A stretch of 64,000 nucleotides of DNA, taken from the NCBI GenBank assembly GCA_002798255.1, contig NWQQ01000020.1, positions 88,477 through 152,476 of the forward strand, written 5' to 3'. Positions 45,706-56,014 of this stretch are shown here, one piece after another. A program made the translations under genes and the position numbers. The DNA comes from Lysobacteraceae bacterium NML95-0200 (lineage in GTDB: Bacteria > Pseudomonadota > Gammaproteobacteria > Xanthomonadales > Xanthomonadaceae). The notes beneath the pieces are model-generated. The model was not told the DNA's origin, made no database searches, and was given only the letters and a program-made list of their open reading frames with translations. How positions within the stretch are numbered: position 1 is the stretch's first letter; every line of letters starts with the position of its first letter.

Positions 45706-46436
45706 TGGGTACGGAAGCAGTATGGGTGCCGATGGTCATGTCGGCAGTGGCCGCAGGTGCCAGCCACTACAACACGCAGCAGACACTCAAGAAGCAGGAC
45801 AACGAGCTGGCGCGGCAGATTGCGATGCAAGGCCAGCGCCAGCGCGAGGCCGATGCGCGGGTGAATGAGGCCATCCTTGAGCAGCAACAGTCGAATCCGG
45901 AAGCCGAGCGTAAGGCATCGCTTGAGCAGTACGTTGAGCAGCTGCGCCGGACGCAGGGGAACGCCGCTCAGGGGCTTGGGCAGGTGGGGGCCATCTCCGA
46001 GCGTTTTGCCCAGGATGCGGCCGCAGCCGCGGGCCAGGTTCAGCAGACCGGCGAGCGCACGGCGGACATCATGAGCCGCATTGATGCGCCACTGCGCCAG
46101 CGGCAAAACGAAGGCATCCGCTTTGGCAGGCTGGGCAGCGAGATTGGCCGTGTGGGCTTGCTGTCGGACTCTGACCGCTATATCGGCGAGCTGCGCATGC
46201 GCGGCGTGCGTCGAAACCCGTGGATTGACCTGGGGGCGGGGCTGCTGGGGGGCGCTGCGGGTGCAATGGCGAGCGGTGGCTGGGGACAGGCGGCTGCGCA
46301 GGCCGCAGGTGGCACGTTTGGCACATTGCCCGGCGGGGAGTTCAGCGGCCTGTATGACACTGACTACGCCCAAGGCGGCGGGACTTTTGGAACGCTTGGG
46401 TATCGCAAGCGCGGCCAACTTTACGGAGGTGCATGA
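45705..46436 (+). CDS. Internal virion protein candidate 2
   Basis: The 243-residue protein has an N-terminal hydrophobic stretch (VPMVMSAVAAGASHY), long Q/E/R-rich helices, and a C-terminal glycine/alanine-rich hydrophobic segment (GAGLLGGAAGAMASGGWGQAAAQAAGG). Such alternation is typical of ejection proteins that form a channel across the cell envelope. No enzymatic motif is visible. Confidence 0.6.
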   Translation: MGTEAVWVPMVMSAVAAGASHYNTQQTLKKQDNELARQIAMQGQRQREADARVNEAILEQQQSNPEAERKASLEQYVEQLRRTQGNAAQGLGQVGAISERFAQDAAAAAGQVQQTGERTADIMSRIDAPLRQRQNEGIRFGRLGSEIGRVGLLSDSDRYIGELRMRGVRRNPWIDLGAGLLGGAAGAMASGGWGQAAAQAAGGTFGTLPGGEFSGLYDTDYAQGGGTFGTLGYRKRGQLYGGA

Positions 46437-47647
46437 TGGCAAGCAACTGGAACCGGATTGGCGATGGCTCTGATGCACGGCAACTGGGTGCGAATATCGC
46501 GGCACTTATCTTTGGCGACAAGCGCGGTGCGGAAGAAGCCTACCGGCGGCGGATGGTGGAAAACATCGACATTGGCCGTCGTGACCAAGCGTTGCAGCAG
46601 GACATCATGAAAACCCAGGGGCTGCACGGTTTGGGCGATTCCATTGCCGCGACTGGCTTTGCGCCAGAGGTGGCCGAGCGTCTGGCTGGATTTGGGCGTG
46701 CCGGGATTGACCCGCGCCAATACTTCGGGGCGGCATTGCAAATGCAGGAGCGCGCTGCACGTGATGCGGCCATGCAGGCAGCTCTGGCGGGCGACTGGAC
46801 GGCAGGTAATGCCCACATGCTGGGTGTTGCCAATGGTCCGCAGGTACTGGCAGGGGTGGATGGCAATATGCTCATTGCCAACCGCTTCAAGGAAGGCGGT
46901 GGAGAGGTCAAGCCTACAGATATTGGGTATTCCACTATCAGCTTGAATCAGGCGCGTGAAGCACGACTAGGCACGCAGATGCAGGCTGACCGCGCACTGG
47001 CGGCGCAGCGGTATGCCGATATGGGGATTCGCGCGAATGAACACGAAGCCAAGATGGCCGGGCAATGGAACCCAGGCGGGAGCGGTACCTCTGGTGGAGG
47101 AAGTGCCAAGCCACCGACTGAAGCGGAAATCAATCGGGCGTTCACTGACAGTGACGGGAAGTTTGACAATGCCCGCTATCGGGACTTTTTACTGTATCAG
47201 CAGAGCACTGGAAAAGGGCTTGGCAATTATCTGACCGAAAACATGCGTCGCACGCCGGGTGGCAAAGGGATTGTCTTTATCGACCCGTCCATGCCAGGCA
47301 GTATGACGCAGCGTGGACCGCAGGCAATACCGGCAGAAGCCACGGCCATTATTGAAGCGATGGATGCCGATCTTGCTGCACGTGGCGAAGCCCGTCTATC
47401 GGCTGCGCAGCGGCAGCACATTATCCAGCAGGTGGCGGCAGGGCAGCCATTTAATATCCAGATGGCGGCTTCTCCGGCTCGCGGTACAGACTTGGGGAAT
47501 ACCGTCCGTCCGGCTGCAAAAACGACAGGCGGCGTTGCCCAGAAGATTCAGCAGGCCAAGGAGGCATTGGCGCAAGGCGTTGACCCGGCATGGCTGCGCG
47601 AACAACTGGGCAGACAGGGCATCAACCCTGCAGCGGCGGGGCTGTAG
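46433..47647 (+). CDS. Internal virion protein candidate 3
   Basis: The 404-residue protein is alanine- and glutamine-rich and mostly helical (LGANIAALIFGDKRGAEEAYRRRMVENIDIGRRDQALQQD), with a glycine-rich hinge near residue 220 and a C-terminal helical domain (IQQAKEALAQGVDPAWLREQLGRQGI). Position suggests an ejected core protein. Start could be 46433 or 46436; GGAGG precedes both. Confidence 0.6.
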   Translation: MMASNWNRIGDGSDARQLGANIAALIFGDKRGAEEAYRRRMVENIDIGRRDQALQQDIMKTQGLHGLGDSIAATGFAPEVAERLAGFGRAGIDPRQYFGAALQMQERAARDAAMQAALAGDWTAGNAHMLGVANGPQVLAGVDGNMLIANRFKEGGGEVKPTDIGYSTISLNQAREARLGTQMQADRALAAQRYADMGIRANEHEAKMAGQWNPGGSGTSGGGSAKPPTEAEINRAFTDSDGKFDNARYRDFLLYQQSTGKGLGNYLTENMRRTPGGKGIVFIDPSMPGSMTQRGPQAIPAEATAIIEAMDADLAARGEARLSAAQRQHIIQQVAAGQPFNIQMAASPARGTDLGNTVRPAAKTTGGVAQKIQQAKEALAQGVDPAWLREQLGRQGINPAAAGL

Positions 47648-47653
47648 CTCGTG

Positions 47654-47687
47654 GGGGATTGATTGCTCTCGCGGCTGTAGCACAGTG
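47654..47687 (+). promoter_or_regulatory. Late promoter-like element 3 (polyvalent protein gene)
   Basis: GGGGATTGATTG (47654-47665), 16 bases, then ACAGTG (47682-47687), five bases before the start codon of the 2617-residue gene. The gap between genes is only 45 bp and is filled by the element. Confidence 0.72.
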
Positions 47688-47692
47688 CGGCC

Positions 47693-50600
47693 ATGAGCAA
47701 TGAAAACCCCTTCCTGAAAGGCCCGCGCGTACAAGGCGGCAATCCGTTTCTCAATGGTCCGCGTATCCCGCGCCCCAGTCCGCTTGTGGCGCTGGGTTCT
47801 CCGGAGTATCAGGCGCGTGCGCAGAACCTGACGCGCTCGCGTAGTCATGATGCGGTTACGCGCGTGGGGGATTCGATAGACCCGCGCGTGGATTACAGTC
47901 AAATACCGACGGATCCGCGCGGGATGTATGGCAGCGTAATGGGGGCGAAGTCGGGCGATATTGCGCGCACGCACGATGAGTTTGCCAGCGATAACCGGGC
48001 ATCGCTCAAGCAGTCTGCACTCAATGTGGTGGGGGCGCTGCCAAGCATGGCGGCAGGCTTGCTGTCCGTGCCGGCCAACTATGTGAATGGTTTGATGCAG
48101 GCGCAGTATGCGGCGCAAGGTACGGCCGATGGCTGGCTTCTGCCCACCGTATCCGCCGAGCAGGTTGAGTCCGCCATTGGCTTGCCCGGATTTGGCAAGG
48201 CGATGAGCGAGGGGGTCAGGGCATCACAAGCCGGGCAATCCGACAAGCTGGCTGCACAGCGCGCCGAATTTGATGCGACTGATGGTGCGATAAGCGCAGC
48301 GCATTATTTGTTAAGCAACCCCTCGTTTGGTTTGAGTCTTGCGCTGGAACAGGCAGGGCAATTTGCCACGCTGGCAACGCCGGGTGGCGCAACGGCCAAG
48401 GTGCTTGGAGGCGCGGCACTGGCCGGCGGCATGAATGCCAATGAGGTGCAGCAAGACCTTGCGGGGCGCGTACAGCGTGGCGAGATAACGGCAGCGGAAG
48501 CCAGCCGCCGTGCCAGCAATGCGTTCGGCCTGTCTGCGGCTGCGAACACGCTTATTCCCAAAGCGCTGGGGTCGAATGCTATGACGCTTGAGCGCATTGC
48601 CAGTGGGGCGGCGCGCAGTGCTGCGGCCAGTGCGGGCAGTACGGCTGTGCTGCGTGGCGCAGGGCGCGGCTTCTTGGGTGAAGGTCTGCAGGGTGGCCTG
48701 AGCGAAGTGGCAGATGGCGCGGTCAAGAACCACTACACCGACAAGCCGCTATTGGCTGATGCAGGCAAAAACTTCGTGCTTGGCTTTGGTTTGGAGGCCA
48801 TGCCGGGGGCAGCCGGTGGCGCAGTTGAAACTTTGCAAGCTGGCCCGCCAGAGTCGGCCAAGCCCAGCGACACGCTGCGCAGTGAGTTGCTGACTTTGGG
48901 CGAGGAACTGGCCGGGCGCGACGTGGTGCGGGAAGAAACCCGCCATGTGCCGTCCATGCCGCAGCGCGTACAAAAAGACCCCGGCATTGTGCCGGAGGAT
49001 GCCAGCGACATTGATGCGCTGCTGATGCGCAACCTGCCGCAAAGAGGCAAGGCAAAATTGGTAGCCAATCCGATGCCGCAGGGCTTGGGCGAACAACTGG
49101 CAGCAGGCACGGTGTTTGATTCGGCTCCGCCGGTACTGGATGCTACACGCATTGGGGATGCGCTGGCAGGTGTGGACTTTGCCCAGCAAGCGCCGAAGCT
49201 GGATGCAGCCCTGCTGGGTGAAATGCTGACCGGGGATGTGCTTTCCCGGCAGCCGGAAAGCAACCCGGAAGCCCCTGTGGCGGCGGGGAGTTTGTTTTCT
49301 GGTGAGTTCAAAACCGAAGCGCCGCAAGGGGTGCAGGCTGAAGTGCCGGTTAAGCACAGTGAGGTGGGTCAAAGTGATGCGGAGCCTGTTGGAGATAGGC
49401 CATCACTGTTGCTGCGGGCAAAAGAAATCATTCGCAATGCTTTGCGCTTGTCGAAGGCGGATAAGCGATATACAGAAAGTCACGAGCTGATGGGGGTATC
49501 TGAAAGCGAAGTTGCAGAGGCCAGGGAAAACGGCCTGGACATCCTTGGCTATAAGCATGCGGTTGATGGGAGTGCCATCCGGCATGTATTCAAAAATCAC
49601 GGGAATGCCAAGAAGGAAGCTGCGCGTGGGCAAATTGCAATTACTGATGCTGACTTTGAGCGCATTCCAGAAATATTGGAAAGCCCGGATAAGCGCATTT
49701 ATGGCCTGAAAAATGACATTGGCCGTGAGATGGTGGGCTATCTTAAAACCATGCCCGATGGCACGACTTTTTACTTGGAGGAGGTGCGGACTGGCCGCAG
49801 GACGCTTACCGCACAAAGTATGAGGAAGTACCCCCGGACGACTTCTGCTGCCTCCATTGAGAAGACCCTTCGTCCTACGTCCGAAACGCTTCCGGGGGAT
49901 GGGGGAAGCGTAGCACAGTCAGGGGCGAAAGAAACCCTGTGGAAGCGCTCGGTGCGCTCAGCACCAACTGATGTTGCGTCTGGGTCATCGCCCGAAGCTC
50001 TCACCGAGCCGCTTCCACATGCGGTGACAGGCTCGGCAGCGAACATCGGGAGGACTGGCGGCGATGTTCGCGCTGACTCTGCGCCTCCCGCAGAGTCGGT
50101 GGCCGAGCCGCAAAAGAACTCTACCACAGTCATGCAGCACCGTGACCACCCGCACGCGGTGAGCGCAGGCTCGCGCCCAGCGCAGGTGGATATCGAGGAT
50201 GCAGTCAAGGCACAATCGGAGCCGAACTGGAGTAATCGCAATGGATCATCCAATCGAGACGAAACCGGCATACCCGCCGGATTGCCAGCGGTGTCAACAG
50301 CTGCAAGCGAGCGGCTGGCCAGAGCATTGCACGCGCACCTGCGCCGCCGGGGCTATTCTGGAAAGCCGCCGCGCTTCCTCGAAATCCTACCGTCCAGCTT
50401 GCCACACGAGCTTTATGCAGGGCTGCAAGTACTGGGAAGAATTACTGGAACAAGAGTTGTCATCTTCCGAAATCTGACGCCTGAGATTGATGACTTCAAT
50501 GGTGTGAACTTCCGTGACGGTACGGTTTACATCAATGAAAACAACGAGTATCCAGCCACGCTGACAGCTGCGCATGAGTGGGTTCACAATCTCAAGGAAA

Positions 50601-53600
50601 CTCACCCGGAGCTGTATCAGCAGCTTGAAAACGAAGTCCGTCGCCAAGGCAGGATTGGCGCATGGCACGAACGCAACATTCGTGAAGAAGGCATGGACCG
50701 TGGGCGCGACCATGCCATTGAAGAACTCACCGCTGCCGCTGTATCTGATGCGCTGACCGACCCGGAATTTTTGCAGCGGCTGGCCGAGCGCAATCGCGGC
50801 CTGTTCCGGCGCGTGGCCGAAGCGTTCCTGGACTTCCTGAGCACCCTGACCCGAGGCTGGCGCGACCAGGGCAGTAACCAGTACCTGCAAGACGTGGAAG
50901 CCTTCCGCGACAAGTTGGCTGCGGTACTGGAAGCGCTGCCGGAGAATGGTGCGGCCAGTGGTGCTACTGACGTAGATGCACTGTTCCAGCGTGTGTGGCA
51001 TGGCTCGGCACCTGAAGCCCAGCAGCAATTCAAGGACACCGAGCGCGCCTATGGTGGAAAGCAGGCATACGAGAAAGCCAAGGCGGCCGGCAAGACCAAG
51101 CTGAGCTACGGCCAGTGGGTGCAGGTGCGCATGCCGAATTTCAAGCAGTGGTTTGGGGATTGGGAGGCGGTGCGGGCGCAAGCGCGCCTGGATGCCATGC
51201 AGCCGGTGAAGGTGCGCATACCGGATGAGTGGCGAGGGCTTTCACATGTGCAGTTGCGCGAGAAAATGGCGCAAGAGCTTGACCGCATGGTTAAGGAAAA
51301 GGTGAAGATTGAGCATCCCGAGCTTGGGGTGATTCGTGTTGGGCGCGTGGGAGCGAGCAAGACTGAAGCAACTGCCCGTGATCCGGCAAAATCTATCGTC
51401 GCCGCTGACATTGAGACTTTGATTCCTGCATCCATTTATGCGCGCTCGGAGGCTTCGCGCGGTGGCGATGGTGCAACGATTGAGGGCTATTCCACTTTAC
51501 TGGCCAAGGTGGACGTGGCAGGCGTGCCGCTGGTTGCAGCCTTTACTGTCCGCCATCAACATGACGGCAAGTGGTACTACAACAGCGTGGTACTGCATGA
51601 TGGACACGAAAAAGCCCGCGATTCCTATGGGCAGACTGACCAAGGTGGTTCAGTTGATGCCCCTATCGCGGGCTTGAATGACTTTATACGTCGCCCATTG
51701 CAGCGCGTCAACCCCGCCGAAGTCTCGAAGGTGGTAGACCCCGAAACCGGCGAGCCGCTGGTGGTGTATCACGGGACAACTCAAAACTTTGATGCGTTTG
51801 ATAACAAGAAAACAGGCGCGAATGACCGTGCGCTGTGGGGAAGGGGGCACTACTTCGCTTCGTCTGCAAATACAGCCAGTAGCTATGCCCTGCGACAGGG
51901 GGACGGGGCGCAGGTGATGCCTGCTTTTGTGGCTCTGAAAAATCCGCTCACATTGAAAACAGGAGACGACCTCATAACACGTCTGCCAGACGGTAGAAAT
52001 TACAGGGAGCTTCTTGGCTCCAATCTGGACGGCTCAAAAATCAAGGAGATTGCGCTTGGTGGCTACCATGATGGCGTCGTACAGATTCTGCCTAGTGGAA
52101 TGATTGGCGATGTAGTGGCCTATTCCCCCAACCAAATCAAATCCGCCACGGGCAACAACGGGGTTTTTGACGCGGGCAATGACGACATCCGCTTCAGCCG
52201 CAAGACCCAAACCAAGGCAGCCTATGAGGCGCGGATTGATGCGCTGTTTGCGGGGGCAAAACCCCAGCAGCCCGGCGTGAAGATGCTGGATGAGGCGGAC
52301 GCGCTCACCATCACGGGGTATGGGAATCTTCCGGTGACACTGGCAGAAAAGCACGCGGTCGTGGATGGGAGCAAGGTGCATCCGCTGACTGCCGAGCAAT
52401 GGAAGCAGGTGCCCGACTGGATTGATAACCCGGCTGCCATGTTTGAGCGCCAGCGTGACGGACATATCACGCTGATTGGTCCGGAGAAGATTGGCGGCAA
52501 GGCGGTTGTGATTGCGCTTGAGCCGCAGATGAAGCCAGTTGGTGGCCGTGGCCCGTCGGTCAACCATTTGATGTTGACGGCCTATGCCAAAGATACGGGC
52601 ACGATGCCGCTGCGGGCGATGGTTGAACGTGGCGACATGAAGCCGCTGTATATCGACCAGAAAAAAGCCTCCAGCTTTTACGCAGGCTCCGGGGTCCAAT
52701 TCCCCGGGAGCGGCGTTGAGCTAAGAGGCTTCAATAAAAGTCTGAAGACCGAGCGCGACCTTGTCAAGTACCGCGCCGAGCGTGATGAGGCGATGTTTTC
52801 GCGGAAGAGCACTGTGGCGCTCACGCCGGAGCAAGAAGCCTTCATGGCAAAAGCCGGGCTGGCTGCGGATATGCGCAGTACCTGGCAGAAGGCCAGGGAT
52901 TGGGTGGCCGAACGGGTGCCGGACATGACCCGTATGAAGGAGCGTGCGGCGCAATGGGGGCTTGACCGTTACTACGGTCTGAAGGATGCGGTGAACAAGA
53001 CCGGCAATATCGACCTGGAAAACGACCCGTATGTAGCGGCGCGCATGTTGAATATCGCATCCACGATGGAGGCTGTGCTGCGCTTTGGCGCGCCCAGACT
53101 GAAGGATGGGGTGTTGGAGATTGACCGGAGCATCCCGGGCTTGCTGGATGCGCTGGCGCCGGTAAAGGACAACTTGAATGGCTTTCTGGGCTGGATGGTG
53201 GCGCGCCGTGCGCAGCTGTTGAAAAGCCAAGGCCGTGAGAACCTGATGAGCGATGCGGATATTGCCGCAGGGCTTTCGTTGCGTGATGGCAATGAAGCGG
53301 CCTTTGACCAAGCTGCCAGAGACTACCTGCGCTTGAAGAACGCCATTCTGGACTTGGCCGAGCAAACTGGTACTGTCAACCCGCAGATGCGGGCGATGTG
53401 GGATCACGCCGAATACATTCCGTTCTATCGGGAGGGCGACTACGGCGCAGGCACCAAGAAGGGCTTGGAAAATCAGACGGCGGGCATCAAGCAACTGAAG
53501 GGAGGTGAGGCAGCGCTGCGTGACCCGCTGGCCAATATCATACAGAACTTCACCCGGCTGATTGATTCGGGCATGAAGAATCGCGCCATGCTGTTGGCGG

Positions 53601-55546
53601 TTGACCAGTTGGGTGATGCGTATTTCACCAAGTTGTCGCCGAGTGTAGGCAAGGTGCTGGTGCCTGCCAACGAGGTGCGCCAGCACTTGCTGAACAATGG
53701 TGTATCGCAGGCCGCCATTGATGCCATGCCCAGGGCGGCACTGAATGGCATGGCGCGGATGCTGGCGATGACAGCGCCCACTGGCGACAACGTGGTGCGG
53801 GTGATGCGCGATGGCAAGCCGGAGTACTACGAGGTAGCCGACCCGCTGGTGCTGCGCTCCATCACCGCGATGGAGGAATTGCAGATGCACGGCGTGATAA
53901 AAGTCATGGGCTGGTTCAAGCGCGTGCTGACGGCGGGCGCAACGATGGATCCGAGCTTTTTGGCGCGTAACTTGATGCGTGACACGGGCGAAGCGGCGGC
54001 CACTGCGCGTGAACGGTTCATCCCGATGTATGACACGTTGCGCGGGGCGGCGGAGAGTCTGAAGGAGAGCGAGCTGGCGCAAGACCTGATGATGGCGGGC
54101 AGTTACTTCCGCGATGGGGTTTTTCATCAGGGCGACTTTGATGCCACCCAGCGGGCAACGCGCCGGGCACTGCAAAAGCATGGCGTGCCCGAGTCCATGA
54201 TTGACAAGGTGGTGCATACGCTTATCAACCCCAAGCGGGTCTGGGATATGTACCGGGCGTTGACCGAATCGACGGAAATGGGTAGTCGCATCAGCTTGGC
54301 GCGCAATCGTCTGAATGCGGGCGGCTCCAAGCTGGAAGCCGCATTTGAGGCCAAGGACTTTTTGGACTTTGGCCTGCACGGCGATGGGGTGCTGCTGCAA
54401 TGGGCCATCCGCACGTTGCCGTTCTTGAATGCCCGCCTGCAGGGCAACTACCGCCTGTTTCGCATGGCGACCGGCAAGGAGCGGCGCAAGATGGTGGCTG
54501 CTCGCCTGGCCTCCATCGCGCTGTTCACGGCGGTACTGTACTTCTGGAACATGACCGAATACGAGGAAGAATGGGAAAGCCTGAATGACTGGGACAAGGA
54601 TATGTATTGGCATATCAAGCCGGGCACACGGTTTCATATCCGCATCCCCAAGCCGTTTGAAATTGGCCTGTTTGCGGGCACGGCAGTGGAGCGCAGTCTG
54701 GCGGCGCTGATGTATCAGGCCAGTGATGGCAAACGTGGCGACCACCCGAAGCAGACGCTTAAAGCAGCATTGCGCGGTGCGGGCGATACGCTGGCGCTGA
54801 ACCCGGTTCCGCAGATGGCTAGGCCGATGGTTGAGCAGTTCTTCAACTACAACATCTTCATGGGGCGCAATATCGAAAGCGCCTTTGAGCAGCACAAGGT
54901 GCCGTCCGAGCGCAAGACACCGCGCAGCTCCGAAACGGCTATCCTGCTCAGCAAGGCCATGGCCGGTGATGATGGCGATGGCGGCATCTCACCCAAGCGC
55001 ATCGAGCACTTGGTGCGGGGCTATTTTGGCAGCATGGGCATGTATGTGTTGCGCACCGCCGATGCATTGGTGCGGGCGGCGACGGATGCCCCGGAACGTC
55101 CGGCCATGCGCTTGCGCGACATGCCGGCCATCGGCGCGCTGTACCGGGGGGATGGCATGGATGCCAATACGCGCTGGACGGGGGATTTCTACGAGTTGCG
55201 CGACCAAGCGCGCAAACAGTCTGACCGGGTAAAGACGCTGCTGGCGGAGGGCGACCACGAGGCGGCGGCGCGGATTGAGCGTAAGTATGCCTGGCTGCTG
55301 GGCAGGCGTGAGCGCTCGACCCGCGCCAAGGCAGGCTTCATGCACGCAGGCGTGCGCGAGCTGAACCGGCAGGGCACAAAGCTGGCCGACATGCGCAAGC
55401 GCGAGGCGGAGATATATGCCAGCCGCACGATGAACGGCGATGAGAAGAATGCTGAGCTTGAGCAGCTTTACAGGGAGCGCAACAAGCTGACCCGTGCAGC
55501 CACGCAATCGGCACGCATGCGGGAGCGCGAACAGATGCGGTGGTAG
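47693..55546 (+). CDS. 2617-residue polyvalent virion protein with several toxin-type domains
   Basis: This protein is of the polyvalent type described for podoviruses and conjugative elements, injected with the DNA. Domains by position: glycine/alanine-rich N-terminal membrane-active region (to about 550); a PBECR-type nuclease (about 600-718) with His631 and His636 in IRHVFKNHGN; a proline/serine-rich linker (720-880) whose DNA has two perfect hairpins; a zincin metallopeptidase with HEWVH at 961-965; a large-polyvalent-associated (LPD3-like) domain with FKQWFGDWE (about 1145-1345); an ADP-ribosyltransferase-like domain starting VVYHGTT (1357-1363, to about 1505); a second PBECR/MuF-C-like domain (about 1530-1706); and an LPD38-like C-terminal half (about 1790-2617) with a hydrophobic segment near 2273. 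Domain names are from family knowledge; activity is not shown. Confidence 0.85.
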   Translation: MSNENPFLKGPRVQGGNPFLNGPRIPRPSPLVALGSPEYQARAQNLTRSRSHDAVTRVGDSIDPRVDYSQIPTDPRGMYGSVMGAKSGDIARTHDEFASDNRASLKQSALNVVGALPSMAAGLLSVPANYVNGLMQAQYAAQGTADGWLLPTVSAEQVESAIGLPGFGKAMSEGVRASQAGQSDKLAAQRAEFDATDGAISAAHYLLSNPSFGLSLALEQAGQFATLATPGGATAKVLGGAALAGGMNANEVQQDLAGRVQRGEITAAEASRRASNAFGLSAAANTLIPKALGSNAMTLERIASGAARSAAASAGSTAVLRGAGRGFLGEGLQGGLSEVADGAVKNHYTDKPLLADAGKNFVLGFGLEAMPGAAGGAVETLQAGPPESAKPSDTLRSELLTLGEELAGRDVVREETRHVPSMPQRVQKDPGIVPEDASDIDALLMRNLPQRGKAKLVANPMPQGLGEQLAAGTVFDSAPPVLDATRIGDALAGVDFAQQAPKLDAALLGEMLTGDVLSRQPESNPEAPVAAGSLFSGEFKTEAPQGVQAEVPVKHSEVGQSDAEPVGDRPSLLLRAKEIIRNALRLSKADKRYTESHELMGVSESEVAEARENGLDILGYKHAVDGSAIRHVFKNHGNAKKEAARGQIAITDADFERIPEILESPDKRIYGLKNDIGREMVGYLKTMPDGTTFYLEEVRTGRRTLTAQSMRKYPRTTSAASIEKTLRPTSETLPGDGGSVAQSGAKETLWKRSVRSAPTDVASGSSPEALTEPLPHAVTGSAANIGRTGGDVRADSAPPAESVAEPQKNSTTVMQHRDHPHAVSAGSRPAQVDIEDAVKAQSEPNWSNRNGSSNRDETGIPAGLPAVSTAASERLARALHAHLRRRGYSGKPPRFLEILPSSLPHELYAGLQVLGRITGTRVVIFRNLTPEIDDFNGVNFRDGTVYINENNEYPATLTAAHEWVHNLKETHPELYQQLENEVRRQGRIGAWHERNIREEGMDRGRDHAIEELTAAAVSDALTDPEFLQRLAERNRGLFRRVAEAFLDFLSTLTRGWRDQGSNQYLQDVEAFRDKLAAVLEALPENGAASGATDVDALFQRVWHGSAPEAQQQFKDTERAYGGKQAYEKAKAAGKTKLSYGQWVQVRMPNFKQWFGDWEAVRAQARLDAMQPVKVRIPDEWRGLSHVQLREKMAQELDRMVKEKVKIEHPELGVIRVGRVGASKTEATARDPAKSIVAADIETLIPASIYARSEASRGGDGATIEGYSTLLAKVDVAGVPLVAAFTVRHQHDGKWYYNSVVLHDGHEKARDSYGQTDQGGSVDAPIAGLNDFIRRPLQRVNPAEVSKVVDPETGEPLVVYHGTTQNFDAFDNKKTGANDRALWGRGHYFASSANTASSYALRQGDGAQVMPAFVALKNPLTLKTGDDLITRLPDGRNYRELLGSNLDGSKIKEIALGGYHDGVVQILPSGMIGDVVAYSPNQIKSATGNNGVFDAGNDDIRFSRKTQTKAAYEARIDALFAGAKPQQPGVKMLDEADALTITGYGNLPVTLAEKHAVVDGSKVHPLTAEQWKQVPDWIDNPAAMFERQRDGHITLIGPEKIGGKAVVIALEPQMKPVGGRGPSVNHLMLTAYAKDTGTMPLRAMVERGDMKPLYIDQKKASSFYAGSGVQFPGSGVELRGFNKSLKTERDLVKYRAERDEAMFSRKSTVALTPEQEAFMAKAGLAADMRSTWQKARDWVAERVPDMTRMKERAAQWGLDRYYGLKDAVNKTGNIDLENDPYVAARMLNIASTMEAVLRFGAPRLKDGVLEIDRSIPGLLDALAPVKDNLNGFLGWMVARRAQLLKSQGRENLMSDADIAAGLSLRDGNEAAFDQAARDYLRLKNAILDLAEQTGTVNPQMRAMWDHAEYIPFYREGDYGAGTKKGLENQTAGIKQLKGGEAALRDPLANIIQNFTRLIDSGMKNRAMLLAVDQLGDAYFTKLSPSVGKVLVPANEVRQHLLNNGVSQAAIDAMPRAALNGMARMLAMTAPTGDNVVRVMRDGKPEYYEVADPLVLRSITAMEELQMHGVIKVMGWFKRVLTAGATMDPSFLARNLMRDTGEAAATARERFIPMYDTLRGAAESLKESELAQDLMMAGSYFRDGVFHQGDFDATQRATRRALQKHGVPESMIDKVVHTLINPKRVWDMYRALTESTEMGSRISLARNRLNAGGSKLEAAFEAKDFLDFGLHGDGVLLQWAIRTLPFLNARLQGNYRLFRMATGKERRKMVAARLASIALFTAVLYFWNMTEYEEEWESLNDWDKDMYWHIKPGTRFHIRIPKPFEIGLFAGTAVERSLAALMYQASDGKRGDHPKQTLKAALRGAGDTLALNPVPQMARPMVEQFFNYNIFMGRNIESAFEQHKVPSERKTPRSSETAILLSKAMAGDDGDGGISPKRIEHLVRGYFGSMGMYVLRTADALVRAATDAPERPAMRLRDMPAIGALYRGDGMDANTRWTGDFYELRDQARKQSDRVKTLLAEGDHEAAARIERKYAWLLGRRERSTRAKAGFMHAGVRELNRQGTKLADMRKREAEIYASRTMNGDEKNAELEQLYRERNKLTRAATQSARMREREQMRW

Positions 55547-55621
55547 CCCCGACAAGTCAAGGCTGCACATCAACTGCTGCTTACTGTTAATCTGTACAAA
55601 CTGTTAACGGAGGAATAACTG

Positions 55622-55981
55622 ATGCGTGCATTGCTTCCACTTGCTGGAATGATTTTTCTTTCTGCATGTGCAACCCCGGTAAAGCAATCTACCGCCCCGC
55701 TTTCCCAGTACGATAAAAATACCAAATATGGCATTGAGGCTCGCCCTGGTGGTTTTGGGGTGTCCATCTATTACTCTCGGTATCAGTTCATTCCTGAAAG
55801 TGATGCTGTTGCTGGCGCATGTAAGCAGGCGTTAACCTCGATTGCGCACGAACATGCCGACAAGATGGGACGAGAAATCGAAAACATCAACGAGCAAGCT
55901 ATCCGTATTTCAATGGGACGGAACGGCATGACAGGCATTACTTCTTGCAGTGCATACGCGCCTGTCAAATTCAAGGAGTAG
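55622..55981 (+). CDS. Small phage lipoprotein
   Basis: The 119-residue protein begins MRALLPLAGMIFLSAC, a type II signal peptide with lipobox LSAC (Cys16). The mature domain has GIEARPGGFGVSIYYSRYQFIPESD and two short cysteine-containing segments. The DNA is more AT-rich than its neighbours. GGAGG precedes the ATG, and two direct ACTGTTAA repeats (55583 and 55600) lie in its short leader. It may be a lysogenic-conversion lipoprotein; function unknown. Confidence 0.75.
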   Translation: MRALLPLAGMIFLSACATPVKQSTAPLSQYDKNTKYGIEARPGGFGVSIYYSRYQFIPESDAVAGACKQALTSIAHEHADKMGREIENINEQAIRISMGRNGMTGITSCSAYAPVKFKE

Positions 55982-56014
55982 CCCCGGCCAGCGCGCCAGC
56001 CGGGGTGGTGTTGG

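Noticed and set aside
50199..50477. A 92-codon frame inside the polyvalent gene in another register
   Set aside because: It has plausible cysteines but no ribosome binding site, and the host frame continues unbroken into the HEWVH peptidase domain.
52721..54895. A 724-codon minus-strand frame opposite the polyvalent gene
   Set aside because: Same artefact; the plus strand encodes recognisable domains without interruption.
55978..56014. GC-rich hairpin between the lipoprotein and antirepressor 3 as a terminator
   Set aside because: The stem is strong but no T run follows on either strand, so an intrinsic terminator is not supported.
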